Positions 33,404 to 42,458 of a stretch of 64,000 nucleotides of DNA are shown here, piece by piece. Positions within the stretch are counted from its first letter, which is position 1; each line of letters starts with the position of its first letter. The position numbers and the translations under genes are program-made. The notes beneath the pieces are model-generated. The model did no database searches and was not told the DNA's origin. It saw only the letters and a list, made by a program, of their open reading frames with translations. This stretch comes from Lentisphaerota bacterium (GTDB lineage Bacteria > Verrucomicrobiota > Lentisphaeria > Victivallales > Victivallaceae): contig SUWF01000005.1 of assembly GCA_015061575.1 (NCBI GenBank), positions 1 through 64,000 of the forward strand. Reading direction: 5' to 3'.

Positions 33404-34639
33404 ATGAAGGGACTCAATATTTTTCTGGCAGTTCTGATTTTTGTACTGGCGGTAACCTCGGCTGTGTTCTCGTTTTTCCTGTTTGAAAAACGCGCCCAGC
33501 TGGTCAAAGGCTACGGTTATTTGGGCAAGCAGATCGAAGATGCCTCCAAAGTGCTTGACACCAACAGCGGAACCACTCTGGCTGCCAAACTCAACTCAAA
33601 CGCACTCGATCACGGCAAAAGCAAAGATTTGCCGACTCTGTTGCCTGAATTTATTTCGCTGACGACCGAAATCGTCAAAGAACGTGATGCGTTGGCCACC
33701 TCTCTCTCCAGCATCAGCAGCACATTGGAAAAACGCAATCTTTCTGCCGCCAACTTCATGCGGCTTGATACTTACAAGCAGTCTATTTCGCAACTGCAAA
33801 GTCACGTTGCCGCCTATCAGAGCCGCAACAACAGCATCCTCAACAGCATCTGCCGTTCTGCAGCACAGTTGGGCGCCCGTGTGTCGGTCAGTCAGCTTAA
33901 ATCCAGCGGCTATGCCAATGCCTACAAGGCAATCGATGCCCGGATCGCTATTCTCAAGCAGCGCGAAAAGACCTTCAACAGCCGGGTCATCAACATTGCT
34001 ACGGCGTTGGGCGGCAAAGCTCCCAATCTGAGCGAAAACGCCTATGAAAAAGGTTTGACCGAAGTCCTGTCCTCCGCCCGTCAGGTGCGCAGCGACAAAG
34101 AAAAGTTCTACAATAACTGGCAGAACGCCGAACGCTCCATAAGCAACCTCAACAATGTCGTCAAAAACAAAGATGCCCAGATCAGCAAGCTCAATGACCT
34201 TTGCAAACGCAAAGAACAGGAAATCCTCCGTCTGAGCAAAGTTCTTGGGCTGGATGTTCCCCGGGAACCCATGCGTGACGGCTGTATCGATTCGCTTAAT
34301 TTGGTCAAGACCCAGCAGAAGGGCCGGATCATTGATGTGGATGATAAATTCGGTTTTGTGGTCGTATCTCTAGGTAAGGCCACCCGGGTACAGGAACAGT
34401 TCGGCAACCGGATCAACAATGTTGACCCTCAAATTCCTCAGGGCTGCATACTGACAGTTGCCCGCAACATGTCCAGCGGCGAAGCTGAATATATCAACAA
34501 GGTCAAAATCGTCCGTTTGGATGACAACTGCTCCATTGCCGAACCCATCGACAAAAAAGGCGGCAAACGCATCCGCAAGGATGATATCGTCTATCTGGCT
34601 GATGATGAAATCGCCAAGATCATCAAAAACAGAAAGTGA
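33404..34639 (+). CDS. Membrane-anchored coiled-coil protein with C-terminal beta domain
   Basis: No family name recognised. The 411 residues have one N-terminal transmembrane anchor (~5-28, NIFLAVLIFVLAVTSAVFSF). Long helical, Gln/Lys/Ser-rich segments likely to form coiled coils follow (~30-290, for example VVKNKDAQISKLNDLCKRKEQ). A C-terminal ~100-residue beta domain (~305-411) has GRIIDVDDKFGFVVVSLG, then GCILTVAR, KVKIVRLDDNCSIAEP and RIRKDDIVYL. This C-terminal pattern, a small barrel repeated in PVC envelope proteins, suggests a periplasmic binding or structural domain. It overlaps or abuts the next small membrane gene and is part of a three-gene module ahead of clpC. Confidence 0.8.
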   Translation: MKGLNIFLAVLIFVLAVTSAVFSFFLFEKRAQLVKGYGYLGKQIEDASKVLDTNSGTTLAAKLNSNALDHGKSKDLPTLLPEFISLTTEIVKERDALATSLSSISSTLEKRNLSAANFMRLDTYKQSISQLQSHVAAYQSRNNSILNSICRSAAQLGARVSVSQLKSSGYANAYKAIDARIAILKQREKTFNSRVINIATALGGKAPNLSENAYEKGLTEVLSSARQVRSDKEKFYNNWQNAERSISNLNNVVKNKDAQISKLNDLCKRKEQEILRLSKVLGLDVPREPMRDGCIDSLNLVKTQQKGRIIDVDDKFGFVVVSLGKATRVQEQFGNRINNVDPQIPQGCILTVARNMSSGEAEYINKVKIVRLDDNCSIAEPIDKKGGKRIRKDDIVYLADDEIAKIIKNRK

Positions 34640-34647
34640 GCGGACAA

Positions 34648-34887
34648 ATGGCTGACAAGTCACAAACTATTCGCAACGTACTGGTGATATTGACCGCTGT
34701 GCTGATGATAACAGTCACAGTGCTGCAGTGGATGGAAATCGAGCAGTACAATATCAAAGATCATATCGTTACTACGATCAAAGAATTGTTTGTTCCCGCT
34801 GAACAACCGGCAGCTCCGGCAGCAGCTCCGGCAGCAGCACCTGAGGCAGCAGCCCCGGCGGCTCCAGCCGAAGCCCCGGCACCGTAA
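34648..34887 (+). CDS. Small single-pass membrane protein with Ala/Pro tail
   Basis: The 79-residue product has a transmembrane helix (~9-29, VLVILTAVLMITVTVLQW), a short linker and a tail of nearly pure Ala, Pro and Glu (~55-79). GCGGA precedes the ATG at 34648. A GTG at 34636 overlapping the previous stop is an alternative. It is probably a partner of the coiled-coil protein in the envelope. Function unknown. Confidence 0.7.
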   Translation: MADKSQTIRNVLVILTAVLMITVTVLQWMEIEQYNIKDHIVTTIKELFVPAEQPAAPAAAPAAAPEAAAPAAPAEAPAP

Positions 34888-34906
34888 ATCAAGGAAGAAA
34901 AATCTG

Positions 34907-35179
34907 ATGTCTGTTGAAGTAATCAAACTGAAACGGCATAACATAAAAACCACGGCGGTGCTGATCGCAGTGGTTTTTTTGTTTGCTGTCGGCGGCTGCC
35001 GCAGTCACCATGACTGCGATCGCCCCCCCCGGAAAGCACATTTGCATACAATAAAAAAGCATCAGCCGGAAACGGATAAAAAGCCCCGGGTTCACCGTAC
35101 CCGCAAAAGAGCCGGCGATTACAGCCGCATCCCCCGGAACTATCCGGCGTCGTGGCAAACCCGTACAATAGGCAACTGA
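34907..35179 (+). CDS. Small basic lipoprotein
   Basis: AAGGAAG sets the ATG at 34907 and gives 90 residues. After a basic N-terminus and a hydrophobic stretch comes a lipobox (FAVGGC, near residue 30). The mature ~60 residues are very basic and His/Arg/Pro-rich (RSHHDCDRPPRK and so on), which could bind peptidoglycan, LPS or metal. It starts 20 bases after the small membrane gene. No family recognised. Confidence 0.7.
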   Translation: MSVEVIKLKRHNIKTTAVLIAVVFLFAVGGCRSHHDCDRPPRKAHLHTIKKHQPETDKKPRVHRTRKRAGDYSRIPRNYPASWQTRTIGN

Positions 35180-35265
35180 GCAGTTTTATCTGAACATGAG
35201 CAACATTAACGCAGTCCAATCAATCAGGACATTCTGCTAATACCAATGAGGATAATTATAGATAT

Positions 35266-37800
35266 ATGAGCGAACAAGGTAAAAACCAGGACTCCAATTT
35301 AACGCCCCGGGCCCGCAAGGTTCTGATGCTGGCGCAAAAAGAAGCTATGCGGCTGAATTGCGACTGCGTGGGCACCGAGCATTTGCTGCTGGGTTTGCTG
35401 GCGTTGGGTGAAGGCGTAGCGCTGGAAGTACTCAAACAAATGAACGTCAGTTTGGAGCAGTTGCGCATGGCCGTTGAACGCTCCAGCCGCAATGCCTCGC
35501 AGGAGCTGCCCAAACTGGGGCATCTGCCGCTGACCACCCGTTTGAAGCGGGTCATATTGCTGGCTGCGACTGAGGCCAAGGCAATGAATTACAACTTTAT
35601 CGGCACAGAGCATCTGCTGCTGGCGCTGCTCCGGGATGGTGAAAGCGAAGCGGCAAAAGCTCTGCGCAACATGAATGTAGATATCAAAGCCGTCCACGGT
35701 GCGGTCGTCAAGGCGCTGGATCCGGACTACCTGCCGGAAGAATCGCAATTTTCTGCCTCCAGTGAAAGCAACGGCACTGCTTCCAGTTCCGCCGCCCCCT
35801 CCATGCCGGCCTTGAGCACCTTTGGACGCAACCTTACCGACATGGCCCAAAAGGGCGCGCTGGATCCGGTCATCGGCCGGAAAAACGAGATCCAGCGGGT
35901 AATCCAGATCCTCTGCCGCCGCACCAAAAACAATCCGGTGCTGATCGGCGAAGCCGGGGTGGGCAAAACAGCGATCATCGAAGGTCTGGCGCAAGCTATC
36001 GTTAACAAAACGGTGCCGGAACCACTGCAGGATAAAGTGGTTTTTGCCTTGGATCTGACCTTGATGGTAGCGGGAACCAAATATCGCGGGCAATTTGAAG
36101 AACGTATCAAAGCAGTGCTGGATGAAGTACGTTCTTCCGGCAAAGTCATATTGTTTATTGACGAGCTGCACACCATCGTCGGCGCCGGCGGTTCCGAAGG
36201 AGCCATGGATGCGGCCAATATCCTCAAGCCCGCCCTCGCCCGCGGCGAATTGCAGTGCGTGGGTGCAACCACACTGGACGAATACCGCAAAGGCATTGAA
36301 AAGGATGCGGCGCTGGAACGGCGTTTTCAATCGATCATCGTCAACCCGCCGGACGTGGACGAAGCCATTCAAATTCTGCAGGGGTTGAAAAAGACCTACG
36401 AAAATCACCACCACGTCCGTTACAGCGATGGCGCTGTAGTTTCGGCCGTGCGGCTGGCAGACCGTTACATTTCGGGGCGTTTTCTGCCCGACAAAGCCAT
36501 CGACCTTATGGACGAAGCCGGAGCCGCTGTGCGCATAAACAACACTCCGGTGCCGCCGGATACCAGCAAACTGGATCAGGCTATCGCCGATGCCGCCAGC
36601 GCCAAAGAAAAAGCTATTGCTGAACAAAAATTTGAGGCGGCAGCCAAATTCCGTGATCAGGAACGGCAGCTGCGCAAAGATCTGGAAAAACTTTTGAACG
36701 ACTTCCGGGAACATCAGCAGGAAAATTACCCGCAGATCACGGAAGCAGAGATCGTAACGGTGCTGTCGCAGCTGACCGGTATTCCGCTGCAGCAGATGCA
36801 GAGCAACGAAACTCAGCGGTTGCTTAATATGGAATCTGAGCTGAAAAAGAGCGTAGTCGGTCAGGATGAGGCCGTTGCGGTAATTTCCCGTTCGCTGCGC
36901 CGCTCCCGGGCGGATCTCAAAAACCCCGACCGGCCGATCGGTTCGTTTATGTTTCTGGGCGCCACCGGCGTAGGCAAAACCTTGCTGGCCAAAGCATTGG
37001 CGGAATTTATGTTTGGCTCGCAGGATGCACTTATCCAGGTGGATATGTCTGAATACATGGAAAAATTCAACGTCAGCCGTCTGGTCGGTTCACCTCCGGG
37101 TTATGTTGGTCACGGCGAAGGCGGCGAGCTGACCGAACGGGTTCGTCGCCGTCCCTACTCGGTAGTGCTGTTTGACGAGGTGGAAAAGGCCCATCCGGAT
37201 GTATTGCACATGCTGCTGCAAATTCTGGAAGAAGGCAAATTGACCGATTCACTCGGCCGCCGCATCGACTTCCGCAACACCATTGTGATCATGACCACCA
37301 ACGTGGGCGCTGACGTACTGACCCGCAGTGCAGTGCTGGGCTTCGGCAGCGATGCAGCTTCGGTTCAAAGCAAAGAAAACGACCGGCTGTTGAGCATTGC
37401 AAAAAAATATTTCAAACCGGAATTCTTGAACCGGATCGACGATTTGATCGTTTTCCGGAAATTGGAACGCAGTGATCTGCTGGCGATCATCAAGCTGGAG
37501 ACAGCGGAAGTCGTACAGCGGCTCGCCCTGCGCAATATTGATCTGCAGCTTGACGAACCCGTGCTGGATTTTCTGCTTGATAAAGGTTTTGAGCCGGAAT
37601 ACGGCGCCCGACCGCTGCGCCGGGCGGTCGAACGTTATCTGGAAGACCCGCTGGCCGAAGAAATACTCCGCGGCAATTTGCCGGAAAAATGCCAGCTGAA
37701 CGCTGTTGTTGACGGCGATCAACTGCGTTTTTCCGCTCAAAAATCCCCCGTCAAGCGTTCACCGCGCAAGAAAAAAACCTCAACTGACCCGGCGGAGTGA
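35266..37800 (+). CDS. clpC: ATP-dependent Clp protease ATPase subunit ClpC
   Basis: It is a Hsp100 unfoldase that feeds ClpP and controls protein quality and regulators. The 844 residues hold two Clp_N repeats (~8-150), AAA1 with Walker A GEAGVGKT (~227-234), a UVR-like segment in the middle domain ([18 protein letters not shown], ~455-475), AAA2 with Walker A GATGVGKT (~565-572), the pore loop GYVGHGEGG and a C-terminal D2-small domain. The M-domain with UVR marks ClpC, as opposed to ClpB or ClpA. clpP is not in the window. A signal for regulation such as a CtsR box was not seen. Confidence 0.93.
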   Translation: MSEQGKNQDSNLTPRARKVLMLAQKEAMRLNCDCVGTEHLLLGLLALGEGVALEVLKQMNVSLEQLRMAVERSSRNASQELPKLGHLPLTTRLKRVILLAATEAKAMNYNFIGTEHLLLALLRDGESEAAKALRNMNVDIKAVHGAVVKALDPDYLPEESQFSASSESNGTASSSAAPSMPALSTFGRNLTDMAQKGALDPVIGRKNEIQRVIQILCRRTKNNPVLIGEAGVGKTAIIEGLAQAIVNKTVPEPLQDKVVFALDLTLMVAGTKYRGQFEERIKAVLDEVRSSGKVILFIDELHTIVGAGGSEGAMDAANILKPALARGELQCVGATTLDEYRKGIEKDAALERRFQSIIVNPPDVDEAIQILQGLKKTYENHHHVRYSDGAVVSAVRLADRYISGRFLPDKAIDLMDEAGAAVRINNTPVPPDTSKLDQAIADAASAKEKAIAEQKFEAAAKFRDQERQLRKDLEKLLNDFREHQQENYPQITEAEIVTVLSQLTGIPLQQMQSNETQRLLNMESELKKSVVGQDEAVAVISRSLRRSRADLKNPDRPIGSFMFLGATGVGKTLLAKALAEFMFGSQDALIQVDMSEYMEKFNVSRLVGSPPGYVGHGEGGELTERVRRRPYSVVLFDEVEKAHPDVLHMLLQILEEGKLTDSLGRRIDFRNTIVIMTTNVGADVLTRSAVLGFGSDAASVQSKENDRLLSIAKKYFKPEFLNRIDDLIVFRKLERSDLLAIIKLETAEVVQRLALRNIDLQLDEPVLDFLLDKGFEPEYGARPLRRAVERYLEDPLAEEILRGNLPEKCQLNAVVDGDQLRFSAQKSPVKRSPRKKKTSTDPAE

Positions 37801-37806
37801 AAAACT

Positions 37807-38643
37807 ATGACCTTCCGGACGCAAAACCTCGCCATATTGCTGAGTGCAGTTATAACCGGATCGCTGTTGGTATCCGGCAGCTGGCGGGTGTGCGCCCGGG
37901 AGTTTGACGATGCACTCTATTGGGCAGAAATGCCCATACGGAACATTTCCGCGGCCGATTACCGGGCGATTTGGCAGCAAACGATCCCGCCACATCAAGC
38001 AGCAGAAATGCTGATGACAGCGGGAAATTTTGAAACCATCCCCGGTTCATTCGCCCCTTATCTGCACCGGCTCTATTACCGACTGGGCATACTGACCCAC
38101 AGCCGGCAAAGCCGCTGGACTCCGGAAATTACCGCCATCTGCACCAAATTGCAGCGCTGCAATGCGCTTTTTTCCATGCTGGGCAGTATCCGCACCAACC
38201 GTGCCAGTCAAATTGCCTTGCTGGCGATGCCGCAAGCCGGCGTTCTTCCCCCGAACGATGTGCAGCCGCTTACTGAAGCCGTACCGCATCCTTGCTGGAC
38301 GGCGGCTCCGGGGGAAGACTTTCAAGCTGCGATCATTGCCCTGCCCTGCCGGGCGCAACTCAAAGTAAATGTGCAAATGTCGCTTTTGAACAGCAGCAAT
38401 GCAGCTGCTCCGCTGCCGGTGGTGCTGCAAAAAGTTGATTATTTTTATCAGAACGGCAAGTGGCAGCAGCGATTCACTCAAGTAAATTCAGCAGCGCAGC
38501 TTGAGTATATGCAAATATATTTGCTGCAAATCCAAGTGCCGGGAAATTATCCAGCCGGCATTTATCACGGCTATATATCCATGCAACCTGCCGGAGCAGT
38601 TTTTCCGGCGGTACTGCATTATCAATTAAATGTAAAGCGTTAA
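37807..38643 (+). CDS. Exported protein of unknown function
   Basis: The 278 residues start with a signal-like hydrophobic segment (~7-28, NLAILLSAVITGSLLVSGSW). The first half is helical (FDDALYWAEMPIRNISAADYRAIW and on), with a pair of Cys around 115-120. The second half is beta-rich, ending with VPGNYPAGIYHGYISMQPAG, which resembles immunoglobulin-like or pilus-chaperone-like strands. It begins 6 bases after clpC and is followed 16 bases later by the reductase. No family recognised. Confidence 0.75.
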   Translation: MTFRTQNLAILLSAVITGSLLVSGSWRVCAREFDDALYWAEMPIRNISAADYRAIWQQTIPPHQAAEMLMTAGNFETIPGSFAPYLHRLYYRLGILTHSRQSRWTPEITAICTKLQRCNALFSMLGSIRTNRASQIALLAMPQAGVLPPNDVQPLTEAVPHPCWTAAPGEDFQAAIIALPCRAQLKVNVQMSLLNSSNAAAPLPVVLQKVDYFYQNGKWQQRFTQVNSAAQLEYMQIYLLQIQVPGNYPAGIYHGYISMQPAGAVFPAVLHYQLNVKR

Positions 38644-38659
38644 ATCAAGGGGTGTAAAG

Positions 38660-39799
38660 ATGCGTTTCAAACAATACGGCAGTACCGGGTTGAAAGTTTC
38701 TGCCATCGGCTTTGGCGGTATGAGATTCGATATGTCGCAGGATGCAGCCAAACATGTTGACCTGATAAAATATGCGTTCAGCAAAGGCATAAATTATTTT
38801 GATACCGCTCCGGGGTATTGCGATGACCAAAGCGAGATATTTTTCGGTAAAGCGTTATCAGCGCTGCCCCGGCAGGAAATCGTAGTTTCCACCAAGCTCA
38901 TGCCTGCTCATATCAAAACCAAAGCCGAAGCCCTCGACCACATCAAGCGTTCCTGCGACCGGCTGCAGACCGACTATATTGATATATTTCATGCGTGGAA
39001 TTTCCGCACGTTGGAGCAGTACAACGACTGCATCCGCCCGGATGGTCTGTACGAAGCTATGCTGCAGGCTAAAGCAGACGGTTTGATCAAACATCTGGCT
39101 TTTTCCACGCATCTGACCGGCAACAAAGCTGCCGAAGTAGTTGAATCCGGCCGTTTTGAGGGGGTATTGCTGGGCTTGAACATAATGAATTTTCCGTACC
39201 GGATGGCAGCTGTATCTGCCGCCCGGAGCCGTGGCATGGGCATTGTAGCGATGAATTCACTCTACGGCGGCTTGATTCCGCAGCATGAAGATAAATTTGC
39301 CTTTATCGCCCGCAACGGCGAATCCCCGACGATGGCGGCGCTGCGCTTTGCCGCCGGACTGGAATTGCTGGACGTGGCATTAAACGGTTTTACGACCATT
39401 GAACACATCAACATGGCCTGTCAGGCAGCCGACACTGCAGAAATCATCACCCAAGAACATTTGCCGGAATATGAAAAACTCATCGGCAGCGGACTTGAAG
39501 GTTTCTGCACCGGCTGTGGTTATTGCAAAGCCTGTCCGATGAAAATTTCGGTACCGGTATTGATGCAGTTTTACAACACCAAACTGCTGGAAAATGCCGA
39601 CGATGCCGCCATGACCGAAAAACTCAAAGTCAACCGCATCTGGGGCATCCTGCCGGAAAATCAAATCTCGCCCAAGGCATGTATCAATTGCCGCTATTGC
39701 GAAAAAAGCTGCACCCAGCATCTGCCGATAACTCAGCGCTTGCGGGAAATCGCCAACTGGGAGGCCGCCGCCGATCAAATCAGCGGGGAAGAAAAATGA
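38660..39799 (+). CDS. Aldo/keto reductase with C-terminal [4Fe-4S] domain
   Basis: The 379 residues carry an AKR barrel (1-~270) with the tetrad Asp and Tyr in FDTAPGYCDDQSE (~44-56), Lys in VVSTKL and His in DIFHAWN. Two ferredoxin-like Cys sets follow near the C-terminus (CTGCGYCKACP and CINCRYCEKSC). Such Fe-S AKRs are common in anaerobes and are predicted to use ferredoxin or an internal cluster in sugar or aldehyde reduction. The stop overlaps the kinase start by 4 bases. Confidence 0.88.
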   Translation: MRFKQYGSTGLKVSAIGFGGMRFDMSQDAAKHVDLIKYAFSKGINYFDTAPGYCDDQSEIFFGKALSALPRQEIVVSTKLMPAHIKTKAEALDHIKRSCDRLQTDYIDIFHAWNFRTLEQYNDCIRPDGLYEAMLQAKADGLIKHLAFSTHLTGNKAAEVVESGRFEGVLLGLNIMNFPYRMAAVSAARSRGMGIVAMNSLYGGLIPQHEDKFAFIARNGESPTMAALRFAAGLELLDVALNGFTTIEHINMACQAADTAEIITQEHLPEYEKLIGSGLEGFCTGCGYCKACPMKISVPVLMQFYNTKLLENADDAAMTEKLKVNRIWGILPENQISPKACINCRYCEKSCTQHLPITQRLREIANWEAAADQISGEEK

Positions 39800-40737
39800 T
39801 CTACACCTGTGCGCATTGCTTAAATCAGTTTGATACGCTGCAGGATGATTTGACCGGAGGGATCTGTCCGGCTTGCCAGCAGCGTTTTCCGGGCATGTTT
39901 GCCGGATATACCGTTCGGGATTTTAATGTTATCGGCGAATTGGCCAGAGGCGCCAACGGCGTGGTTTATGTAGCACAACAGCCGTTGCTGCGGCGCGATG
40001 TTGCTCTGAAATTGATTCTGCACGAGCTGAGTTCATCGCAGGAAAATATCGAAAACTTTTTTGCCGAAGCCCGGGCTGCCGCCCGCATTGCCCACCCCAA
40101 TATAGTGCAGGCGCTTGCCGCCGGAGTGGACGATAAAGGAGTGTGTTTTTTTGCCATGGAACTGGTGGAAGGTGAAACACTGGAGCATAAACTTGATAAT
40201 TTCGGTGCATTGGACTTTGCCGAAGCCCTGCACATCGGCGCCCGCATCTCCGAAGCAATGGCCTACGCATGGCGGCGAACCAAACTGGTGCACGGCGATA
40301 TAAAACCCGCCAATATTCTGCTGACCAAAGACGGCGAACCCAAATTGGCCGACTTGGGACAGGCTCATTTCGGCAACGAATTGACCGACGTTGAGTCGCT
40401 TATGGCTACCCCGCTCTATGTTCCGCCCGAACTGGTGCGCGGCGAATACGACAAAATCAGCGCACAAACCGATATATACAGCTTCGGTGCCATGCTCTAC
40501 GAATTATTTGTCGGCGAACCGCCGTTTTTTTCGCTGGATATGGATGAAGTACTGCAAATGCAGCTGAACGATAAACCGCAAACATTAAAATCACGACTCG
40601 GATTCTTCGACGAAAAGCTCTCTGACTTCGTAGATTCAATGCTGGCCAAAAGCCAGGACCTCAGACCGGACAACTGGTACGAAGTGGCCGAGTTTCTGCG
40701 TAAAATGGAATTGCGGACCAAATTGAAAAATCAATAA
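39796..40737 (+). CDS. Soluble Ser/Thr protein kinase with N-terminal zinc ribbon
   Basis: The 313 residues start with a CAHC ... CPAC zinc ribbon (5-28), followed by a Hanks-type kinase: Gly loop GELARGANGVVYVA, Lys in VALKLI, Glu in FFAEARAA, catalytic loop HGDIKPANILL (HRD replaced by HGD, ~168) and DLG in place of DFG. There is no transmembrane helix and no PASTA repeat, so it is cytoplasmic. HGD and DLG are tolerated in bacterial kinases, so activity is likely but unproven. It is translationally coupled to the reductase gene. Confidence 0.85.
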   Translation: MIYTCAHCLNQFDTLQDDLTGGICPACQQRFPGMFAGYTVRDFNVIGELARGANGVVYVAQQPLLRRDVALKLILHELSSSQENIENFFAEARAAARIAHPNIVQALAAGVDDKGVCFFAMELVEGETLEHKLDNFGALDFAEALHIGARISEAMAYAWRRTKLVHGDIKPANILLTKDGEPKLADLGQAHFGNELTDVESLMATPLYVPPELVRGEYDKISAQTDIYSFGAMLYELFVGEPPFFSLDMDEVLQMQLNDKPQTLKSRLGFFDEKLSDFVDSMLAKSQDLRPDNWYEVAEFLRKMELRTKLKNQ

Positions 40738-40836
40738 AAAAACTTTTTTTGCATTTTTTTTGATTCTGATGCAACAACACACACTCAAATAGCGTCAAAT
40801 ACAGCGGATCCCCCATTGGATTCCCATCCCGTAAAA

Positions 40837-40871
40837 CCGGCCCGGAACGGTGCAACGCCGTCCCGGGCCGG
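40837..40871 (-). repeat. GC-rich inverted repeat
   Basis: CCGGCCCGGAACGG pairs with CCGTCCCGGGCCGG around a 7-base loop. TTTTAC follows on the - strand, so it could be a weak terminator, though no - strand gene precedes it. Confidence 0.5.
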
Positions 40872-40898
40872 TCCTCTTTAAAAAAAAGCCCGGCGGCT

Positions 40899-40955
40899 TC
40901 GTACATTTCCGTACCTATCCGTACTACTCACCCCACAAGCGTGAGCCTTACCTGT
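40899..40955. repeat. 10-bp tandem repeat, copy 3, with flank
   Basis: CGTAC recurs at 10-base spacing from 40900 to 40924 (three units), then CTACT, then AGCGTGAGCCTTAC (40939-40952). The array and flank match the 29671-29740 block. Confidence 0.7.
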
Positions 40956-41161
40956 GCCCGGAGCTCGCCACAACTTGCTCATCACCGGAGTTTCATGGCT
41001 GTACTGCAGTAATTCTTCTCCAGTTTCTCAGCAAAACAATCCTAAAGTGTAAAAAAATGTAAAAAAAACGCTTTGTTTACTTTCCTTTAAGCGATTTATG
41101 GAGTATATTATTGGGATTGCATTTTTCAGTAAAAAACTATTAAATAAAACAGGATGTTAAA

Positions 41162-42454
41162 ATGGGAAAAGTCGTCAAAGTCGGGATCATCGGATTCGGT
41201 ACCGTCGGTGCCGGTGCAGCAGAAAATCTGCTCAAGAATCATGATGTCATTCTGGAACGCTCCGGCGTGGATGTGCAACTGGTCAAAATCGCAGATAAAG
41301 ATATTACTACTGACCGGGGTGTTCAGGTTCCCGCCAGTTTGCTTACGACCAATGTCGATGAATTGATCGCTGAAGCGGATATCGTGGTCGAACTTATCGG
41401 CGGAACCACCATCGCCGGGGATTTTATTCTTAAAGCCCTCAATGCCGGTAAAGCAGTGGTCACCGCTAATAAAGCTTTGCTCGCCACCCGGGGAGCAGAA
41501 CTCTTTGCCGCTGCCGAAAAGAACAATTGTGACCTCTATTACGAAGCCAGCGTTGCCGGTGGTATTCCGGTGATCAAAGCTTTGCGTGAAGGCTTGGTTT
41601 CCAACAAGATCCAGCGCATGTACGGTATCATGAACGGTACCTGCAACTACATTCTTACCCGCATGGAAGCTGAAGGCGCCGCCTTTGAACCGGTGCTGAA
41701 AGATGCTCAGGCGCTCGGTTATGCCGAAGCGAATCCCTCGCTGGACGTCGATGGTTTTGATACCGCCCACAAAGCGGCCATTCTGGCCGGTCTGGCTTAT
41801 GGCAAATGGTTCGGTCTGGAAGCGGTTTCTGTGGAAGGTATCCGCAATATCACTGAATTGGATATGACCATGGCCGCTCAGCTCGGTTACCGCTTCAAAC
41901 TGCTGGCGGTAATCAAAAATATTGCCGGTGCGGTGCAGATTTCGGTTGCCCCCACTTTGATTCCCGCCAACTCCATGCTCGGAGCTATTTCCGGCGTGTT
42001 CAACGGCGTGATGATCGAAGGCGATACCGTTGGCCAGACGCTGTTCTACGGCCGGGGTGCCGGACGGGATGCCACGGCCAGCGCTGTGGTTGCTGACGTA
42101 ACAGATGTGGCAATGAATATTGCCAACAACTGTGTGCGCCGGGTGCCCGCTTTCCGGGCCGGAAAAAATGATGTGCCGCTGGTCAAGATCGAAGATGTCA
42201 CCAACCGTTTCTATCTGCGCTTGACCGTCAAGGAACAAACTGGCGTGATGGCCGCTGTAACAGAAGTGCTGGCCCAATATCAGATCAGTATTTCCAGTTT
42301 GATGCAGCCCGAAGGCAGCAGCGGCGATCAGGTTCCGCTGCTGATCGTAACCCACGCCACCAAAGAAGTCGCCATGCAGCAGGCGATCAAAGAAATCGCC
42401 CAATTGGATTGTGTATGCGGCGATGTAAATATGTTCAGAATAGAGGATATCTGA
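41162..42454 (+). CDS. hom: Homoserine dehydrogenase
   Basis: It reduces aspartate semialdehyde to homoserine for threonine and methionine synthesis. The 430 residues start with a Rossmann motif (VGIIGFGTVGAGA, 7-19), then ANKALLA, the catalytic region GGIPVIKALREG, NGTCNYIL and the GFDTAHKAAILA segment with the active-site Asp/Lys. A C-terminal ACT domain (~355-430) suggests feedback control by threonine or another amino acid. It is followed after 4 bases by the aspartokinase gene, the preceding enzyme of the pathway. Confidence 0.93.
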   Translation: MGKVVKVGIIGFGTVGAGAAENLLKNHDVILERSGVDVQLVKIADKDITTDRGVQVPASLLTTNVDELIAEADIVVELIGGTTIAGDFILKALNAGKAVVTANKALLATRGAELFAAAEKNNCDLYYEASVAGGIPVIKALREGLVSNKIQRMYGIMNGTCNYILTRMEAEGAAFEPVLKDAQALGYAEANPSLDVDGFDTAHKAAILAGLAYGKWFGLEAVSVEGIRNITELDMTMAAQLGYRFKLLAVIKNIAGAVQISVAPTLIPANSMLGAISGVFNGVMIEGDTVGQTLFYGRGAGRDATASAVVADVTDVAMNIANNCVRRVPAFRAGKNDVPLVKIEDVTNRFYLRLTVKEQTGVMAAVTEVLAQYQISISSLMQPEGSSGDQVPLLIVTHATKEVAMQQAIKEIAQLDCVCGDVNMFRIEDI

Positions 42455-42458
42455 TTTT

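Larger units (their letters stand above)
40738..41161. other. Intergenic block with palindrome and repeat remnant
   Basis: These 424 bases hold A/T runs after the kinase stop, a 14-bp inverted repeat with one mismatch (40837-40850 and 40858-40871) that on the - strand is followed by TTTT, the 10-bp repeat copy 3 (40899-40926) and its flank. The hom upstream region has AT-rich sequence, with TATATTATT near 41104 as a possible -10. On the - strand a frame encodes STDRYGNVRS, matching CTDQYGCVRK of the left-edge gene, then stops. Confidence 0.6.

Noticed and set aside
40661-40906. An 81-codon - strand frame across the kinase end
   Set aside because: It begins in the repeat remnant and runs through the GC-rich palindrome and antisense to the kinase. 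No ribosome binding site was seen.
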